Positions 60,197-64,000 of a DNA stretch of 64,000 nt are shown here, one piece after another. Positions within the stretch are counted from its first letter, which is position 1; every line of letters starts with the position of its first letter. Where the stretch lies: positions 1,364,001 to 1,428,000 of the forward strand of contig NC_060979.1 in NCBI RefSeq assembly GCF_910589235.1. Reading direction: 5' to 3'. The notes under the pieces were generated by a model, which made no database searches, was not told the origin of the DNA, and saw only the letters and a list, made by a program, of their open reading frames with translations. The translations under genes and the position numbers were made by a program. This DNA comes from Vespa crabro. Lineage: Eukaryota; Arthropoda; Insecta; Hymenoptera; Vespidae.

Positions 60197-60752
60197 ATTA
60201 AAAAAAGTTTCGTAGTATTGCAAATCGATTACCGATCAATTAGTATTATATTAAAATAAAATATAAAGATTTTAAAAATTACATTAAAATATAATACTAA
60301 TAATTAAATATTAATAATACTAAATTGAAATAATTAAATAAAAATTATAAAGAAAAAAGGACAATATAATATCTAATATGAACGAATTAGACGAATTAGA
60401 AAAATCGTTAGTATACTTTCATCACTTTTATATATATATATTGAATTAAAAAAAAGTTTCGTAGTATTGCAAATCGATTACCGATCAATTAGTATTATAT
60501 TAAAATAAAATATTAAAATTTTAAAAATTACATTAAAATATAATACTAATAATTAAATATTAATAATACTAAATTGAAATAATTAAATAAAAATTATAAA
60601 GAAAAAAAAATATATAATATCTAATAAATATATAATAATAGATAGAAAAATAAATAATATAATATAAAAACTATATAATATCTAATATGAACGAATTAAA
60701 CAATTTGAAATTATCTCGTAATTGAAATTTCATAATTTTGTGACTTTTTTAG
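57590..60752. other. Low-complexity stretch upstream of receptor C
   Basis: GA tract at 58438-58460, GATA repeats at 58870-58896, (AAAT)n at 59466-59521, AT tracts at 59761-59800 and 60152-60191. Two similar blocks of about 190 bp lie at 60060-60350 and 60380-60600 (a tandem duplication containing GTTTCGTAGTATTGCAAATC). The ATG-bearing first exon of receptor C may lie here but was not identified. Confidence 0.5.
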
Positions 60753-63937
<3,185 letters not shown>

Positions 63938-64000
63938 GTATTTATTTTTTTTTTTTTCATTTTTAAATATCATTATGTAAAAAACATTAAAAAAAAAAAA

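Overview
This is a very AT-rich, intron-containing animal sequence, full of mononucleotide, AT, GA and ATT microsatellites and DNA transposons. Three seven-transmembrane odorant receptor genes of the insect-only 7tm_6 family place it in an insect. Their exon pattern and C-terminal motifs suggest a hymenopteran, perhaps a wasp, but this is inference. No bacterial, viral or organellar genes and no CRISPR array were seen.

Layout. 1-5.8 kb: AT-rich, gene-free apart from a decayed mariner fragment. 5.8-11.65 kb: a nest of piggyBac DNA. An apparently complete piggyBac element (7543-10076, 553-residue transposase, TTAA on both sides) abuts one copy of a second, broken piggyBac family. A further copy in opposite orientation lies to its right, together with fragments of a Tc1-like element and another piggyBac. 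12.3-27.8 kb and 44.2-51.8 kb: two arms of a large inverted duplication. Each arm holds a 5S rRNA array (11 genes on the minus strand at 20.06-27.69 kb; 8 genes on the plus strand at 44.27-47.03 kb) and, outside it, a copy of an unrecognised multi-exon gene that is now decayed in both arms. The arms have since diverged by insertions. In the left arm these are a non-LTR retrotransposon inside a 5S gene (21.7-25.1 kb), an 890-bp element inside an exon, and one copy of an 861-bp terminal-inverted-repeat element. The right arm has its own copy of that 861-bp element at a different site.

Between the arms (28-44 kb) lie a mariner element with a broken transposase and two tandem odorant receptor genes on the minus strand (31.9-35.6 and 39.5-42.8 kb). 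A third receptor gene of the same exon structure lies on the plus strand at 60.75 kb and runs off the right edge. The exons of the first two receptors differ at many positions, yet about 800 bp of their second introns are almost identical, which points to recent gene conversion. 52-60.7 kb is low-complexity sequence with one decayed Tc1/mariner-superfamily element.

The working genes would be the receptors (odour detection in antennal neurons, with the Orco co-receptor), the 5S genes (ribosome RNA, made by RNA polymerase III) and possibly the piggyBac transposase. The most unusual features are the 5S-inserted retrotransposon with a 12-bp target duplication, the 5S/receptor palindrome, the receptor intron conversion, and the 861-bp element whose end motif recurs inside it and which keeps a short open frame with a GRPRK AT-hook-like motif.
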